Shown here: positions 1 through 8,800 of the stretch, piece after piece
Numbering within the stretch: the first letter of the stretch is position 1
Layout: the number at the start of each line of letters is the position of its first letter
DNA from: Anaerolineales bacterium UBA3905
GTDB lineage: Bacteria; Chloroflexota; Anaerolineae; Caldilineales; Caldilineaceae
Direction of reading: 5' to 3'
Length of the DNA stretch: 14,747 bases
NCBI GenBank assembly: GCA_002391565.1
Contig: DGFH01000046.1
Location: 1-14,747 of the forward strand
The notes under the pieces: generated by a model
Told to the model about the DNA's origin: nothing
Databases searched by the model: none
What the model saw: only the letters and a program-made list of their open reading frames with translations
Translations under genes and position numbers: made by a program

Positions 1-19
1 AGATGTGTATAAGAGACAG
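1..19 (+). other. Tn5/Nextera mosaic-end adapter remnant
   Basis: The first 19 bases, AGATGTGTATAAGAGACAG, are identical to the transposase mosaic end used in tagmentation library kits. Read in frame they create a spurious GTG start followed by Y-K-R-Q at the front of the first coding region. This is leftover library sequence, not genome, so biological sequence starts at about position 20. Confidence 0.97.
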
Positions 20-1009
20 GTGATGACAGCATTTCTGATCATGACCACGCTGATTTGCCTTCTCTGGTATTGGCAAACACAACGCGCAGCAGCGATGTAT
101 GCGTTTCTCCTGGCGCTGAATCTGCTGATCCTCACACGCAGCGTCTATCACATTGTACTGCTGGCGCCAGCGCTGCTGCTGGTCTGGTGGTTGGCGCCGG
201 CTGCCAAACGCCGACGCATCATGGCCGTCAGCGCGCTGATCTGTCTGTTGAGCATCGGCTGGTACACGAAAAACCTTGTCTTGTTCGACGCCTTCAGCGC
301 CAGCAGTTGGTCGGGCATCGGGCTATGGAAGGCGGCGTCACGCGGGGATAAGCTGCCGGAACTGTCGGCGCTGGCTGAGAGAGGCGTCCTGGATGCGGCG
401 GTCGTGGCCGAAGGCGCATTTGCCCCGCCATCCGATTTCACGCAGTACGGCTTCGACGCCCAAAGCGATGTGGCGGTGTTGGCCAATGATGACTTCAACA
501 ACATCAATGTACCGGCCATCAGCGCCCTGTATGGGCGCAACGCGCTGCGGCTGATCGCGCACTCGCCCGTCGATTATGCCTACACGATCTACCTGAGCTA
601 TCTACAATTCAGTCAACCCGCCACGCGCTTCAAACATCTTGCCCCCAATGCCGAGGAGATTCCCTGGCACGAAGCACTCTACGCCGATCTTTTGCAAGGC
701 GCAGCGGTGATGGGACGTTATGGCACACTGCAATTTTTCCTGCTGCCACTGACGATTTTTCTGTATTTTGTGCAGCTTTTCCGGCAATGGGTCGCCGCAC
801 ACGGGCGATTGTCCGCCGTTGTGCGCAGCGACCCGGTGCTCTTCTGGTGTGCGCTGATGATCGTCTACACCACCCTGGTCTCGATTACGATGGAGTATGG
901 AGAGAACGACCGCTTCAAGTTCCTGGTGGAATATCCGATCTGGCTCTTCATTCCGGTGGTATTCAGCCGCCTGCTCCCGTCCAGGACGCCGCCCACAGCG
1001 TCAACATGA
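20..1009 (+). CDS. GT-C type membrane glycosyltransferase-like protein, 5'-truncated
   Basis: About 329 residues remain after removing the adapter-derived start, and the N-terminus lies beyond the contig edge. Four hydrophobic segments occupy roughly the first 85 residues. A soluble stretch of about 150 residues follows, then three or so further membrane segments, ending in a short basic tail before TGA. The stretch L-T-R-S-V-Y-H followed by W-Y-T-K-N-L-V-L-F and S-S-W-S-G-I-G-L-W resembles the C-terminal half of family-39-like GT-C proteins. The catalytic acidic loop normally near the N-terminus is absent because of the truncation, so donor and activity cannot be assigned. It converges on the minus-strand glycosyltransferase 53 bases downstream. 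ATG at 23-25 is not a credible true start. The membrane character is clear; the family assignment is tentative. Confidence 0.7.
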   Translation: MMTAFLIMTTLICLLWYWQTQRAAAMYAFLLALNLLILTRSVYHIVLLAPALLLVWWLAPAAKRRRIMAVSALICLLSIGWYTKNLVLFDAFSASSWSGIGLWKAASRGDKLPELSALAERGVLDAAVVAEGAFAPPSDFTQYGFDAQSDVAVLANDDFNNINVPAISALYGRNALRLIAHSPVDYAYTIYLSYLQFSQPATRFKHLAPNAEEIPWHEALYADLLQGAAVMGRYGTLQFFLLPLTIFLYFVQLFRQWVAAHGRLSAVVRSDPVLFWCALMIVYTTLVSITMEYGENDRFKFLVEYPIWLFIPVVFSRLLPSRTPPTAST

Positions 1010-1040
1010 CCACTGCCCACCTGCGACGACTTCTGAACGT

Positions 1041-1058
1041 TCGTGCGCACGACTTTGT
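1041..1058 (+). terminator. Possible weak terminator between convergent genes
   Basis: A perfect 12-base palindrome (TCGTGCGCACGA, 1041-1052) lies in the 53-base gap between two convergent genes. On the plus strand it is followed by a short T-rich stretch (CTTTGTCT). The real stem could only be about 4 bp, so termination here is uncertain. Confidence 0.25.
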
Positions 1059-1062
1059 CTCC

Positions 1063-3543
1063 TTAATGCTGCTCATTCACCCTAACCGTCGCCAGCCGCC
1101 CCAGTTGTTCGCCGGTGCGCGCAGGCAGGTCAACGCCCGCTGCCGGGTCGTAAAGCACAGCGCCCAGTGTGTACTCGCCGGGCATGGCGTCGGGCGGGAG
1201 CAGCAGACCGGCGCGCACAGCGGGGTCGGCAGGCACATCGTTCTGGGCGATGACGCTGCCATCGGGCGCCAGCAGTCGCAGCGACAGCTTGAGCGGGCGC
1301 GTGTCGTGGCGCGTTACTTCTAGCTCGACGGGCAGCACTTCCCCCGGCGCCAGCGTGGGCAGACTACGCAGCGCATCAACCGTGATCGCGTCCCAGGGCG
1401 ACGCAACGGTCAATGGCGCCAGCGGCTGCGTCGGGCGGCCAAAGACGTCGAGCGCCGTGTCCCCGGAGACGACCGTGCGCGCAAAGTAACTGTCGGCGGC
1501 GATGGCGTCACGCGCTGCATGTTCGTAGCGGCTGATCACAAAGATTGTGCCGCTGAGCTCCTCCAGCGGTTCGGGAAAGCCGGCGCCATCACGGCCGGGC
1601 ATCAACACATGATCCGCCGTCAGATCATGCACCGCCGTCCACACGGCGATGTCGCGGTCGCCGAAAACCAGCGTGGCGCCGGGCGACCACCATGCATTGA
1701 GCGCCTCGGCGATGGGCGCGGTCTCGATCAGGATCACCGGATACGCGCGCGGCTGGCGCGGGCCATCGCGCCTGTAGAGCGTCGCTGTGTCGCCGTTGGG
1801 CAGCGGATAGCGTTTGACCGGTGTGTAGAGCTGGTCAAAGAGTGGGTCGCCGGCGTCGATGCGCGCCAGCAGCGCCTGCCCCGGCGCCCGCACTGCACTG
1901 TTGTCGCCATCCTTGCGCAGCAACCAGCGATTGGCGAACAGATCGCCCCACCCGGCGTCCGTGTGCTCGGTGAGCGGTGCAATCGTGAGGTTGAGCTGGT
2001 CACGCGCGGCCAGATAGCGCAGTGTGCCGCGATGAATCTCCCAGGCGTCGATCAACATCCCCAATGATTCGGCGTCGCCCTCCGGGCTGCCGATCGTCGC
2101 CAGCACGTCCGGACCGATCCAGTAGCCGGGGGCAGAGGAGCCGCTTGCCGGCCATGCCGTGTAATCGCCATAGACCCAGAGCTGGGGCGTGCGCGCCTGC
2201 AGCGGCGCCAGCTCATCAAAGGTGTAGATCGACCACTGCACAAGCAGCACGCCGATCCAGAGCGCACCCAATACGGCGGCGACTTGACGCGAGAAGGAGC
2301 GCAATCCTTCCGCCAGCAAAATGGCGACAAGCGGCAGCAACGGAACCAGATTGCGCGGGTTCGACTGCGCCAACAGCGTGAGCACGAGGGCCGCTCCCAC
2401 CACCGTCGCCCCATAGATGATCACCGTCGGGCGCGCCTGGCGCCACTGCGGGATGCGTCGCGCCCAGCCGATGAATGCAACAGGCGCGATGACCAGCGTC
2501 GCCAACGGCCCCATGTGGTGCGTCAGCCAGTATTCGCCATAGCGCGTGTAGGTGCTCAGGCGCAGCAAGTCGAGTGACTGCTGCGTGCCGCGATCGGTGC
2601 CAAAGGCCACGTCGGAGAGGCGGTTGACGAAGTCGAAGCGCGGGAAGTACCACAGGCTGGCGATGGTCAGCGCCACGAGCAGCGCCGTCCAGATGTTCCC
2701 TATCATGCCGCCGCCAACAAACAGGGCGTAGAGCGTCACGGCGAAGAGTGCTGCCCACAACACCGGCAGCCAGTCGCCCAGCGGCATCTCCTGGTCGAGC
2801 ACAAAGGCGCGTCCCGGTATGTACCAGAGGGCCGCCAGCGCTGCACCGACGATCACAGCCAGCAGCGCAGCTCGCCAGTTGACGCGCAGTGTGCGCAGCG
2901 CCGACCACTGCTGACGCCAGAAGCCGCCCGTCCCCAGGAGATAGAGCACAGGGAAGATCAGATAGATCGGCGCCGTCCACTTGCCGAGCAACGCCACGCC
3001 CAACGCCGCGCCAAAGAGCAACGCCCAGCCGCGTCGCGTAAAATGTTCGGCGCGCAGCAGTGCGTAGAGCGCCAGCAGCAGCGCCGCCGTCAGTCCGTTT
3101 TCCATGTAGTAAAGTCGCGTCATCGCGGTTGCCATCGGCAGCAGGCTGAGCAACGCCACCGCAAAGACCGCCATCCAGTCGCCAGTGACGCGGCGCGCCA
3201 GCAAGAAGGTCAACCAGAGGATGAGGGCAAAGAGGACAAGATTGGGCGCCTGCGCTGCATCCATGCTTCGACCCCACAGGGCGTAGGCTGGCTGCGTGAG
3301 CAGATAGAGCAGCGGCGGGCGGTAATCATCCAGCGTGACAGCCTGGAAGATCCCCGTCAGCCCACCCTGCGCCAGCGCCTCTGCGGTGTTGATCGACTGT
3401 TCGAGATGGCCCGCCGAGTCGCGCCCGACGAGGACGACATTGATCTGCACCCAACGCAGGCTAAAGAGCGTGGAGAGGAGAATGATCGACAACAGCGCAG
3501 CGTAGACGAGATAACGATGGAAAGCCACTTTTGCAGCAGACAT
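1063..3543 (-). CDS. Glycosyltransferase family 39-like membrane protein (826 aa)
   Basis: This GT-C fold enzyme probably transfers a sugar from a polyprenyl-phosphate donor on the outer face of the cytoplasmic membrane. The first membrane helix is at about residues 12-29. It is followed by a loop with R-D-S-A-G-H (D42), the expected catalytic acidic site, then D-D-Y-R-P-P-L-L-Y (72-80), a GT39 hallmark, and Y-Y-M-E-N-G around E148. Membrane segments continue to about residue 437 and include R-N-L-V-P-L-L-P. The remaining 390 residues are soluble and probably extracytoplasmic. They end in a beta-rich module with M-P-G-E-Y-T-L and L-Y-D-P-A-A-G. ATG at 3543 is preferred because the first helix follows directly. 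No Shine-Dalgarno is visible, but a -10-like TAGAAT sits 7 nt upstream. TAA stop at 1063-1065. The acceptor is unknown. Confidence 0.85.
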   Translation of the reverse strand: MSAAKVAFHRYLVYAALLSIILLSTLFSLRWVQINVVLVGRDSAGHLEQSINTAEALAQGGLTGIFQAVTLDDYRPPLLYLLTQPAYALWGRSMDAAQAPNLVLFALILWLTFLLARRVTGDWMAVFAVALLSLLPMATAMTRLYYMENGLTAALLLALYALLRAEHFTRRGWALLFGAALGVALLGKWTAPIYLIFPVLYLLGTGGFWRQQWSALRTLRVNWRAALLAVIVGAALAALWYIPGRAFVLDQEMPLGDWLPVLWAALFAVTLYALFVGGGMIGNIWTALLVALTIASLWYFPRFDFVNRLSDVAFGTDRGTQQSLDLLRLSTYTRYGEYWLTHHMGPLATLVIAPVAFIGWARRIPQWRQARPTVIIYGATVVGAALVLTLLAQSNPRNLVPLLPLVAILLAEGLRSFSRQVAAVLGALWIGVLLVQWSIYTFDELAPLQARTPQLWVYGDYTAWPASGSSAPGYWIGPDVLATIGSPEGDAESLGMLIDAWEIHRGTLRYLAARDQLNLTIAPLTEHTDAGWGDLFANRWLLRKDGDNSAVRAPGQALLARIDAGDPLFDQLYTPVKRYPLPNGDTATLYRRDGPRQPRAYPVILIETAPIAEALNAWWSPGATLVFGDRDIAVWTAVHDLTADHVLMPGRDGAGFPEPLEELSGTIFVISRYEHAARDAIAADSYFARTVVSGDTALDVFGRPTQPLAPLTVASPWDAITVDALRSLPTLAPGEVLPVELEVTRHDTRPLKLSLRLLAPDGSVIAQNDVPADPAVRAGLLLPPDAMPGEYTLGAVLYDPAAGVDLPARTGEQLGRLATVRVNEQH

Positions 3544-3550
3544 GCAAACG

Positions 3551-3580
3551 ATTCTAGCAGCGGAGGCCGCTTTTGGTGAA
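3551..3580 (-). promoter_or_regulatory. Candidate leaderless promoter for the 826-aa glycosyltransferase
   Basis: On the minus strand, TTCACC (3575-3580), an 18-nt spacer and TAGAAT (3551-3556) resemble a sigma70 promoter. The -10-like box ends 7 nt before the ATG at 3543, so transcription would begin at or next to the start codon. This fits the lack of a ribosome binding site. The -35 match is only partial. Confidence 0.4.
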
Positions 3581-3629
3581 TCTGGGCGCGGGCAAAAACT
3601 TCTGCTTTATACAAAATTGGGGAACCATG

Positions 3630-3735
3630 ACGCGGAGTCGCAAAGATGCAGAGCAACGCAGAGAGAATCAAGCGAATGCGCATCTGTAGTCAGCGATGCA
3701 CCTCCTCTGCGCACCTCTGCCTCCCCGCGTCTCTG
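3630..3735. repeat. CGCAGAGAC-family inverted repeat, copy 1
   Basis: The left arm (3630-3664) carries CGCGGAGTCGCAAAGATGCAGAG-like sequence. The right arm (3704-3735) carries the complementary family CCTCTGCGCACCTCTGCC..CGCGTCTCTG. The arms are imperfect complements about 40 bases apart. Related copies lie at 5865-5970 and 9201-9296. Such dispersed hairpin repeats occur in several filamentous or metagenomic bacterial groups. This copy lies in the regulatory gap of a divergent gene pair. Confidence 0.75.
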
Positions 3736-3737
3736 TT

Positions 3738-3773
3738 TATCTTCCCGGAAGCTTTGGAGCGGCCGGGAAGATA
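3738..3773. repeat. Perfect 11-bp inverted repeat (hairpin)
   Basis: TATCTTCCCGG (3738-3748) and CCGGGAAGATA (3763-3773) are exact reverse complements separated by 14 nt. Neither strand has a T run after the stem, so it is not a standard intrinsic terminator. It directly follows repeat copy 1 and precedes the plus-strand glycosyltransferase by about 120 bases. It may be an operator, a leader structure or part of the repeat. Confidence 0.7.
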
Positions 3774-3894
3774 GCGAGCAATATCATGTGACAACCTGGA
3801 AATCGATAGAATTTGCCCGGTCTCAACTCGGAAGCCGTGCGCGCTTGTGGCATACTGCCAGGGTTTGGTCGTTCAAGATGAGGCTTGCATCAGG

Positions 3895-5853
3895 ATGGAT
3901 CGTTCGTTGCACACCACACAAGGCAGGCCGGCTGCCGTCATCATCTTGCCGCTGTTGGCGCTGCTACTGGCTGCTTTCTTTCTGCGCGTTTATCGGCTCG
4001 ACGTGGCGCCGCCGGGACTGCATTTCGACGAGGGCGCCAACGGCACAGACGCTTTGCGCATCTGGCAGGGCGTCACGCCGCTCTTTTTCCCCGACAACAA
4101 CGGGCGCGAACCGCTCTACATCTACCTGGTGAGTCTGTTCATCGGCGTATTGGGCAACAACCCATTGGCGCTGCGGCTGCCTGCCGCCTTCGCTGGCACG
4201 CTCGCCGTCGCCACGACATTTGCCCTGGGGCGCCGCCTCCTCGACGACCGCGCCGCGCTGATCGGCGCTGGCTTTGTCGCCGTCACCTTCTGGACGGTGG
4301 CGCTCAGCCGCATCTCTTACCGCGCCAACCTTTTTCTGGCGCTTTTCTCGCTCTGGCTGCTGCTCTGGTGGCGCTGTCGCGGGCGCAACGACCTGCGCCC
4401 TTACGTGCTCGCCGGTCTGCTGCTGGGCGTGATGCAGTACACCTACATTGCGGCGCGCTTTGCCCCCTTACTGCTGATCGTGCTGGCAGTGGACTGGCGA
4501 CGCACGCTGCGCTGGCGTGGCGTGGTCGCATCGCTGTTGACCGCCGCCCTTGTTGCGGCTCCGCTGGCTGTCGCGATCTATCTGAATCCGGCGGCGGGCT
4601 TCCAGCGTTCACAGCAAGTGTGGCTCTTTGCGCGCCCGGAACCGCTGGCCCTCTTCTGGTTTCAATTTGTCGAGCATCTGAAGATGTTTGGTCTCACGGG
4701 CGACCCGATCTGGCTGCACAATATTCCTGGACGGCCCCCCGTCGCCTGGTTCGTGGCGCCCTTCTTTGTGATCGGCGCGCTCTTTTCCGTGCGCAGCGTG
4801 GCGCCGCGCGCGTTGTTATGGACGGTGCTGGTCATGATCTGGCCGGGCATCCTGGCAGTCTCTGGAACGCCGCTGCCCCCTAACCATCTGCGCGTGTTGG
4901 TGATCGCACCGGCAGTCTTTCTGCTGGCAGGCTATGGCATCATGCGGTTTTTCGGCGAACGTCGCGCCGGGTGGGCGCTGTTGCTGGGGCTGCTGCTCGT
5001 CACCACCGACGGCGCGCTCACTTATCGCGATTACGCTCGCTGGCAGGCGGCGCGCGAGAGCTTCGAACAATATGACGCCGACATGCTCAACATTGCCGCC
5101 GCCATCGAAGCCAACCCGGAGACTTTCTACATCGTGCCGGTGTCGTGGGGCTGGCCGCGGCGCAACTACTGGTCGATCGACTTCATCACCGATTTCAACA
5201 CGAACTACGCCGTTGTCGAACGTCCGTTTGTCCTGAGCGATCCCCCCACGGCGCCGCGTGTGGGGCTGGTGCGCTGGCTGGCCGGAATGCACGCCGACGC
5301 CGATCCACAACACCGCCTCGCTGCCCAGCTCCGACTTGCTGGCTACGTGGCCGATGGCGTCGAACAGGGGCGAACCTATCAGATCGAGTACTTTCGCCCG
5401 GTTGCCGCCGTGACGGAGCGCGTGGAACTGACCGGCGGGCCGGTGGTGACACAGAGCGGCGTCACGCTGGACAAAGCAACGGTCTATTGTTTTCTGCCCG
5501 CCGGCGCGCCGGCTGAACAGATCGCCGTCGACCTGGCCTGGCAGGCGCCGGGGCCGCAGCCGGTGGACGTCTCCGCTTCCGTGCGACTGGTGCGCGTTAC
5601 GGATGGCAACACAGTGGCGCAGGTCGACGCCTGGTTGCAGAACGCCAACGGTCGCACAGCCCGCGCCTGGGAGACGCCGGACAACGGCACGCAGTTTTTT
5701 GAGTTCTCCGGCGACCCGCTCCCGCCAGGTGTGTACGAGGTGTGGGCGATCCCGTATGAAACCGAGTCCACCCAGGCGTTGCCGTTGGCAGGAGATAACT
5801 CTGCGTACAGCCTGGGGCAGATCGAGTTGCCGCTGTGCACCGAGGCGCCATGA
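3895..5853 (+). CDS. Glycosyltransferase family 39-like membrane protein (652 aa)
   Basis: This is a second GT-C/GT39-like enzyme. A basic N-terminus precedes a helix at about residues 13-31. The first extracytoplasmic loop holds H-F-D-E-G-A-N-G (D45, E46), the expected catalytic acidic motif, followed by N-N-G-R-E-P-L-Y-I-Y (R71-E72-P73), which is characteristic of this family. Multiple helices run to about residue 380. A soluble tail of some 270 residues ends in a beta-rich module containing L-P-P-G-V-Y-E-V. ATG at 3895 is chosen because it gives a normal signal-anchor-like N-terminus. A GAGG sits 11 nt upstream, which is a long spacing. An in-frame GTG at 3847 would add 16 residues not typical of the family. 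The stop overlaps the next gene's start (ATGA), so the two are probably co-translated. Sugar donor and acceptor are unknown. Confidence 0.85.
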   Translation: MDRSLHTTQGRPAAVIILPLLALLLAAFFLRVYRLDVAPPGLHFDEGANGTDALRIWQGVTPLFFPDNNGREPLYIYLVSLFIGVLGNNPLALRLPAAFAGTLAVATTFALGRRLLDDRAALIGAGFVAVTFWTVALSRISYRANLFLALFSLWLLLWWRCRGRNDLRPYVLAGLLLGVMQYTYIAARFAPLLLIVLAVDWRRTLRWRGVVASLLTAALVAAPLAVAIYLNPAAGFQRSQQVWLFARPEPLALFWFQFVEHLKMFGLTGDPIWLHNIPGRPPVAWFVAPFFVIGALFSVRSVAPRALLWTVLVMIWPGILAVSGTPLPPNHLRVLVIAPAVFLLAGYGIMRFFGERRAGWALLLGLLLVTTDGALTYRDYARWQAARESFEQYDADMLNIAAAIEANPETFYIVPVSWGWPRRNYWSIDFITDFNTNYAVVERPFVLSDPPTAPRVGLVRWLAGMHADADPQHRLAAQLRLAGYVADGVEQGRTYQIEYFRPVAAVTERVELTGGPVVTQSGVTLDKATVYCFLPAGAPAEQIAVDLAWQAPGPQPVDVSASVRLVRVTDGNTVAQVDAWLQNANGRTARAWETPDNGTQFFEFSGDPLPPGVYEVWAIPYETESTQALPLAGDNSAYSLGQIELPLCTEAP

Positions 5854-8800
5854 CAGCGAACCACTTGACGCAGAGACACAAAGACGCGGGGAAGAGGCAG
5901 AGAAATCGGCCTGAAAACGATGCTGGTTTCAGCTCTGCGCCTCTCCCCACCTCTGCGTCTCTGCGTCGAGTCTACGCCCTCCTGGCGACAGCGGCGGCGG
6001 TGATAGCGCTGCCGGCTGTGTGGGTGCTGTTGACGCGCGGGGCGCCCATCATCGCCGACGACACGCCGGTGCATTTGATGCGGCTTTACTTGCTCGACCA
6101 GTATGTACGCGCCGGCGACCTTTTGCCGCGCTGGCTGCCCGAACTTTACACCGGCTACGGCTATCCGCTCTTCACCTTCTATGCACCGGCCATGTACTAC
6201 GTCGCCGAATGGCTGCACCTGGCCGGCGCATCGCTGGTCGACGGCTATCGCCTCGCCTACGCCCTCGCCGTGATCGCGGGCGCAGTCGGCGCGGCGTGGC
6301 TGGGAGCGGCGTTGTATGAGAATGAAGCGATTCAGCGACTGGGAGATTGGAGATTGGGGATTGCGCTGCCCCGCAAATCTCCCAATCTCCCAATCTCCCA
6401 ATCTCCCAATCTCCAATCTCCCAATCTCCAATCTCCAATCTCCAATCCCCCAATCGCTATCAGCCTCCTCACCGCCGCTGCCTACACCTACACCCTCTAC
6501 CTGCTGGCGAATGTCTACGTGCGCGGGGCGTTTGGCGAGGTGGGCGCGCAGGCGCTGCTGCCGTGGCTCTTCTGGACGTGGCGCGGGTTGATGCGGACGC
6601 CGCGCCGCGCGCCGTGGCTGGCGCTCGCCGCCGTGCTGCTGGCGCTGCTCGCCGCCACGCACACGATCACCTTTTTGCTGGCGTTGCCCTGTCTGGCCGT
6701 CTACGTCGTGATGTTGGCGGCGACGCGACGCAGCCTGGCATTGTTAGCTGCACCCGCCGGCGCTGCGCTGCTGGCGGCCCTGCTCAGCGCCGTGATCTGG
6801 TTGCCGCAACTGCTGGAACGCGGCAACCTATCGACTGCCGCCTGGTCGACGGCGCTGCTGCTCGACAACCTCTGGCGCTGGCAGGACTTCGTGGCGCTCG
6901 CCTTACGTTTCCGCGCCGTCGACGGCGGACAGACGCCCTATCACTTTGGGGCAGTGCAGATGTGGCTGCTGCTGGTCGGGCTGATCTTGACACGACGGCG
7001 CACAACGGAATGGTGGTTCTGGGTTGGCGTGCTCGGCGTGAGCGTGCTGCTCATGTCGCCACTGAGCGCGCCGCTGTGGGCGTCCATCCCGGCGCTGGCG
7101 GTGATCCAGTTTCCCTGGCGGCTGCTGAGCCTGGCCGGGCTGGCTGCGGCGCTGATCGGCGCAGGCGTCGTCACTGCCTTCACAACGCCGCGCGCGCGTG
7201 CAATGGCGACGGCGCTGATCGTCGCCTTGATCGTGATCACGCAGACGCCGCGCGCCGCCGAAACGCCACACGTGGTCGCCCCGTCCGACGTCAGGCTGTC
7301 GCCGGCGTCGCTGGCGCGCTTCGAGACGGTGGAAGCAGCCTACGGCGCCGGTTACGATGATGAGTTTCTGCCGCGCTGGGCCAACCCGGCGGCGCTGGCG
7401 GAAGTTGCGCCGGCTCTGCCGCCGGTCACGGCTACGGTCACGGCAGGCGGCGCAGCAGGAAGTGATCTGCATCTGACAAGCGACGCCTCGCAATCCTTCG
7501 CCCTACACTGGCGGCAATTCTATTTCCCGCAGATGCGCGCAACGTTGGACGCAACCACGCCTCTCGTCACAATGCCGGCGGCAGACACCGGATTGGCTGC
7601 CGTCAGTGTTCCGGCCGGGGTGCACACGCTTGAGCTACGGCGTGACGCGACTCTGGCGCAGCAAGTCGGGCTGGGATTGACCATCTTGGGCGTGGCGTTG
7701 CTGGTGATCTTGCTGGCGGTGGGTGGTGCGTGGAAAGCGCTGGCAGTGATAGCGCTGGCGGCGCTGACCATCGGGTTGGCATGGGGCGTTCGCACTGTCG
7801 CACCGGCGCCGCTCGCCCAGCAGCCGGTCGTTGACCTGCCCCTCACAGCGGCTCCTGGGCTTGACCTGGCCGGCATCGCCGCAACGCTCACAGATGGCGA
7901 TCGGCTGCAACTGGCGCCGACCTGGTTCGTGCGCACCAATCAGCCTGACCTGCTAACACACTGGAAGCTGCTCGCCGCCGATGGTCGCGTCGTCGGTGAG
8001 ATCGAGAGCGCGCCGCGTTTTGGCGTGTGGCGCAGTGCAGCGTGGGCGCCTGGCGAAGTCGTGCAAGATGCGGCGGAAGTGGCGCTGCCGCCCGGCCTGC
8101 CCACCGGCGTCTACACGGCGACGCTGGGACTACGCACGTTGAGCGGGGCAGAGCTGCTCCGCGACCAGCCGCTGCTGACGGTGGCGTTGCCGGCGATTCC
8201 GCCTGTCGCGCCGACGCATCTTGCAGATGTCACGTTTGGCGCGCCGGAAACGCCTATAGCCACGCTCACCGGGCTGCGCGTGACCGTCGAAGACGCGCCG
8301 GTGACGGGTCGTTTCCGCGCCGCCCCAGGCGACCGCGTGGCCGTCGATCTGCTATGGCAGCCATTGACGCCCGACCGTGCTGCGTACCAGAGCTTTGTCG
8401 AGATTGTGGACGCTGCACAGCAGAAGGTGGCGGCGCAGGATTTGCAGGTCGGCTGGCGCGGCACAGTGAGCGAGTTGTGGCAGCCTTATCTGGCGCCGCA
8501 CGAAGCGACGACGCTGCGCCTGCCAGAAGATGCAGCCAGCGGTCTCTACAGCGTGCGCGTCGGGCTGCGCGACCGGCGCACGGGTGAACTGCTGGCACTT
8601 TCGGATGCCACCGGCGCGGCGTTGGGCGATCTTTACACAGCAGCAGTATTCAAAGTGTTGGCGTCCAGTCATCGTCGTCCCGCCACGGCTCTGGCGGCGA
8701 CCTTTGGTGAGCGCATCGCGCTGGAAGGCTACACGCTGGCGCCGGACGCGACCGTGCGTGCCGGGGATGCACTCACCGTAACGCTTTTCTATCGTGCGCG

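Larger units (their letters stand above)
3544..3894. other. Divergent intergenic region between two glycosyltransferase genes
   Basis: This 351-base gap separates the minus-strand 826-residue glycosyltransferase from the plus-strand 652-residue one. It holds a candidate leaderless promoter next to the minus-strand gene, a copy of the CGCAGAGAC inverted-repeat family, and an 11-bp perfect inverted repeat. I found no convincing plus-strand promoter: TAGAAT at 3807-3812 lacks a properly spaced -35. No credible gene was found inside. Confidence 0.7.

Noticed and set aside
1..19. End of a real Tn5/IS50 element
   Set aside because: Only the synthetic 19-base mosaic end is present at the very edge, with no transposase or target duplication. 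Library adapter is the simpler explanation.
2216..3277. Minus-strand 353-codon frame inside the 826-residue glycosyltransferase
   Set aside because: It is an alternative frame of the same strand with Arg/His/Cys-rich composition. The GT39 motifs lie in the other frame.
3807..3812. TAGAAT as -10 of a promoter for the 652-residue glycosyltransferase
   Set aside because: The nearest -35-like GTGACA is only 13 nt upstream, too close for a normal promoter. No alternative with 16-18 nt spacing was found.
6376..6451. CRISPR-like array from regular AATCTCC units
   Set aside because: Units are only 7-8 bases with no spacers, and the array has an inverse arm. It is a simple dispersed mini-repeat.
5484..6662. 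Long minus-strand open frame (392 codons) opposite the glycosyltransferase genes
   Set aside because: It is rich in Arg, Gln and Gly, spans the junction of two well-supported plus-strand genes and two repeats, and shows no domain. It is a high-GC antisense shadow.
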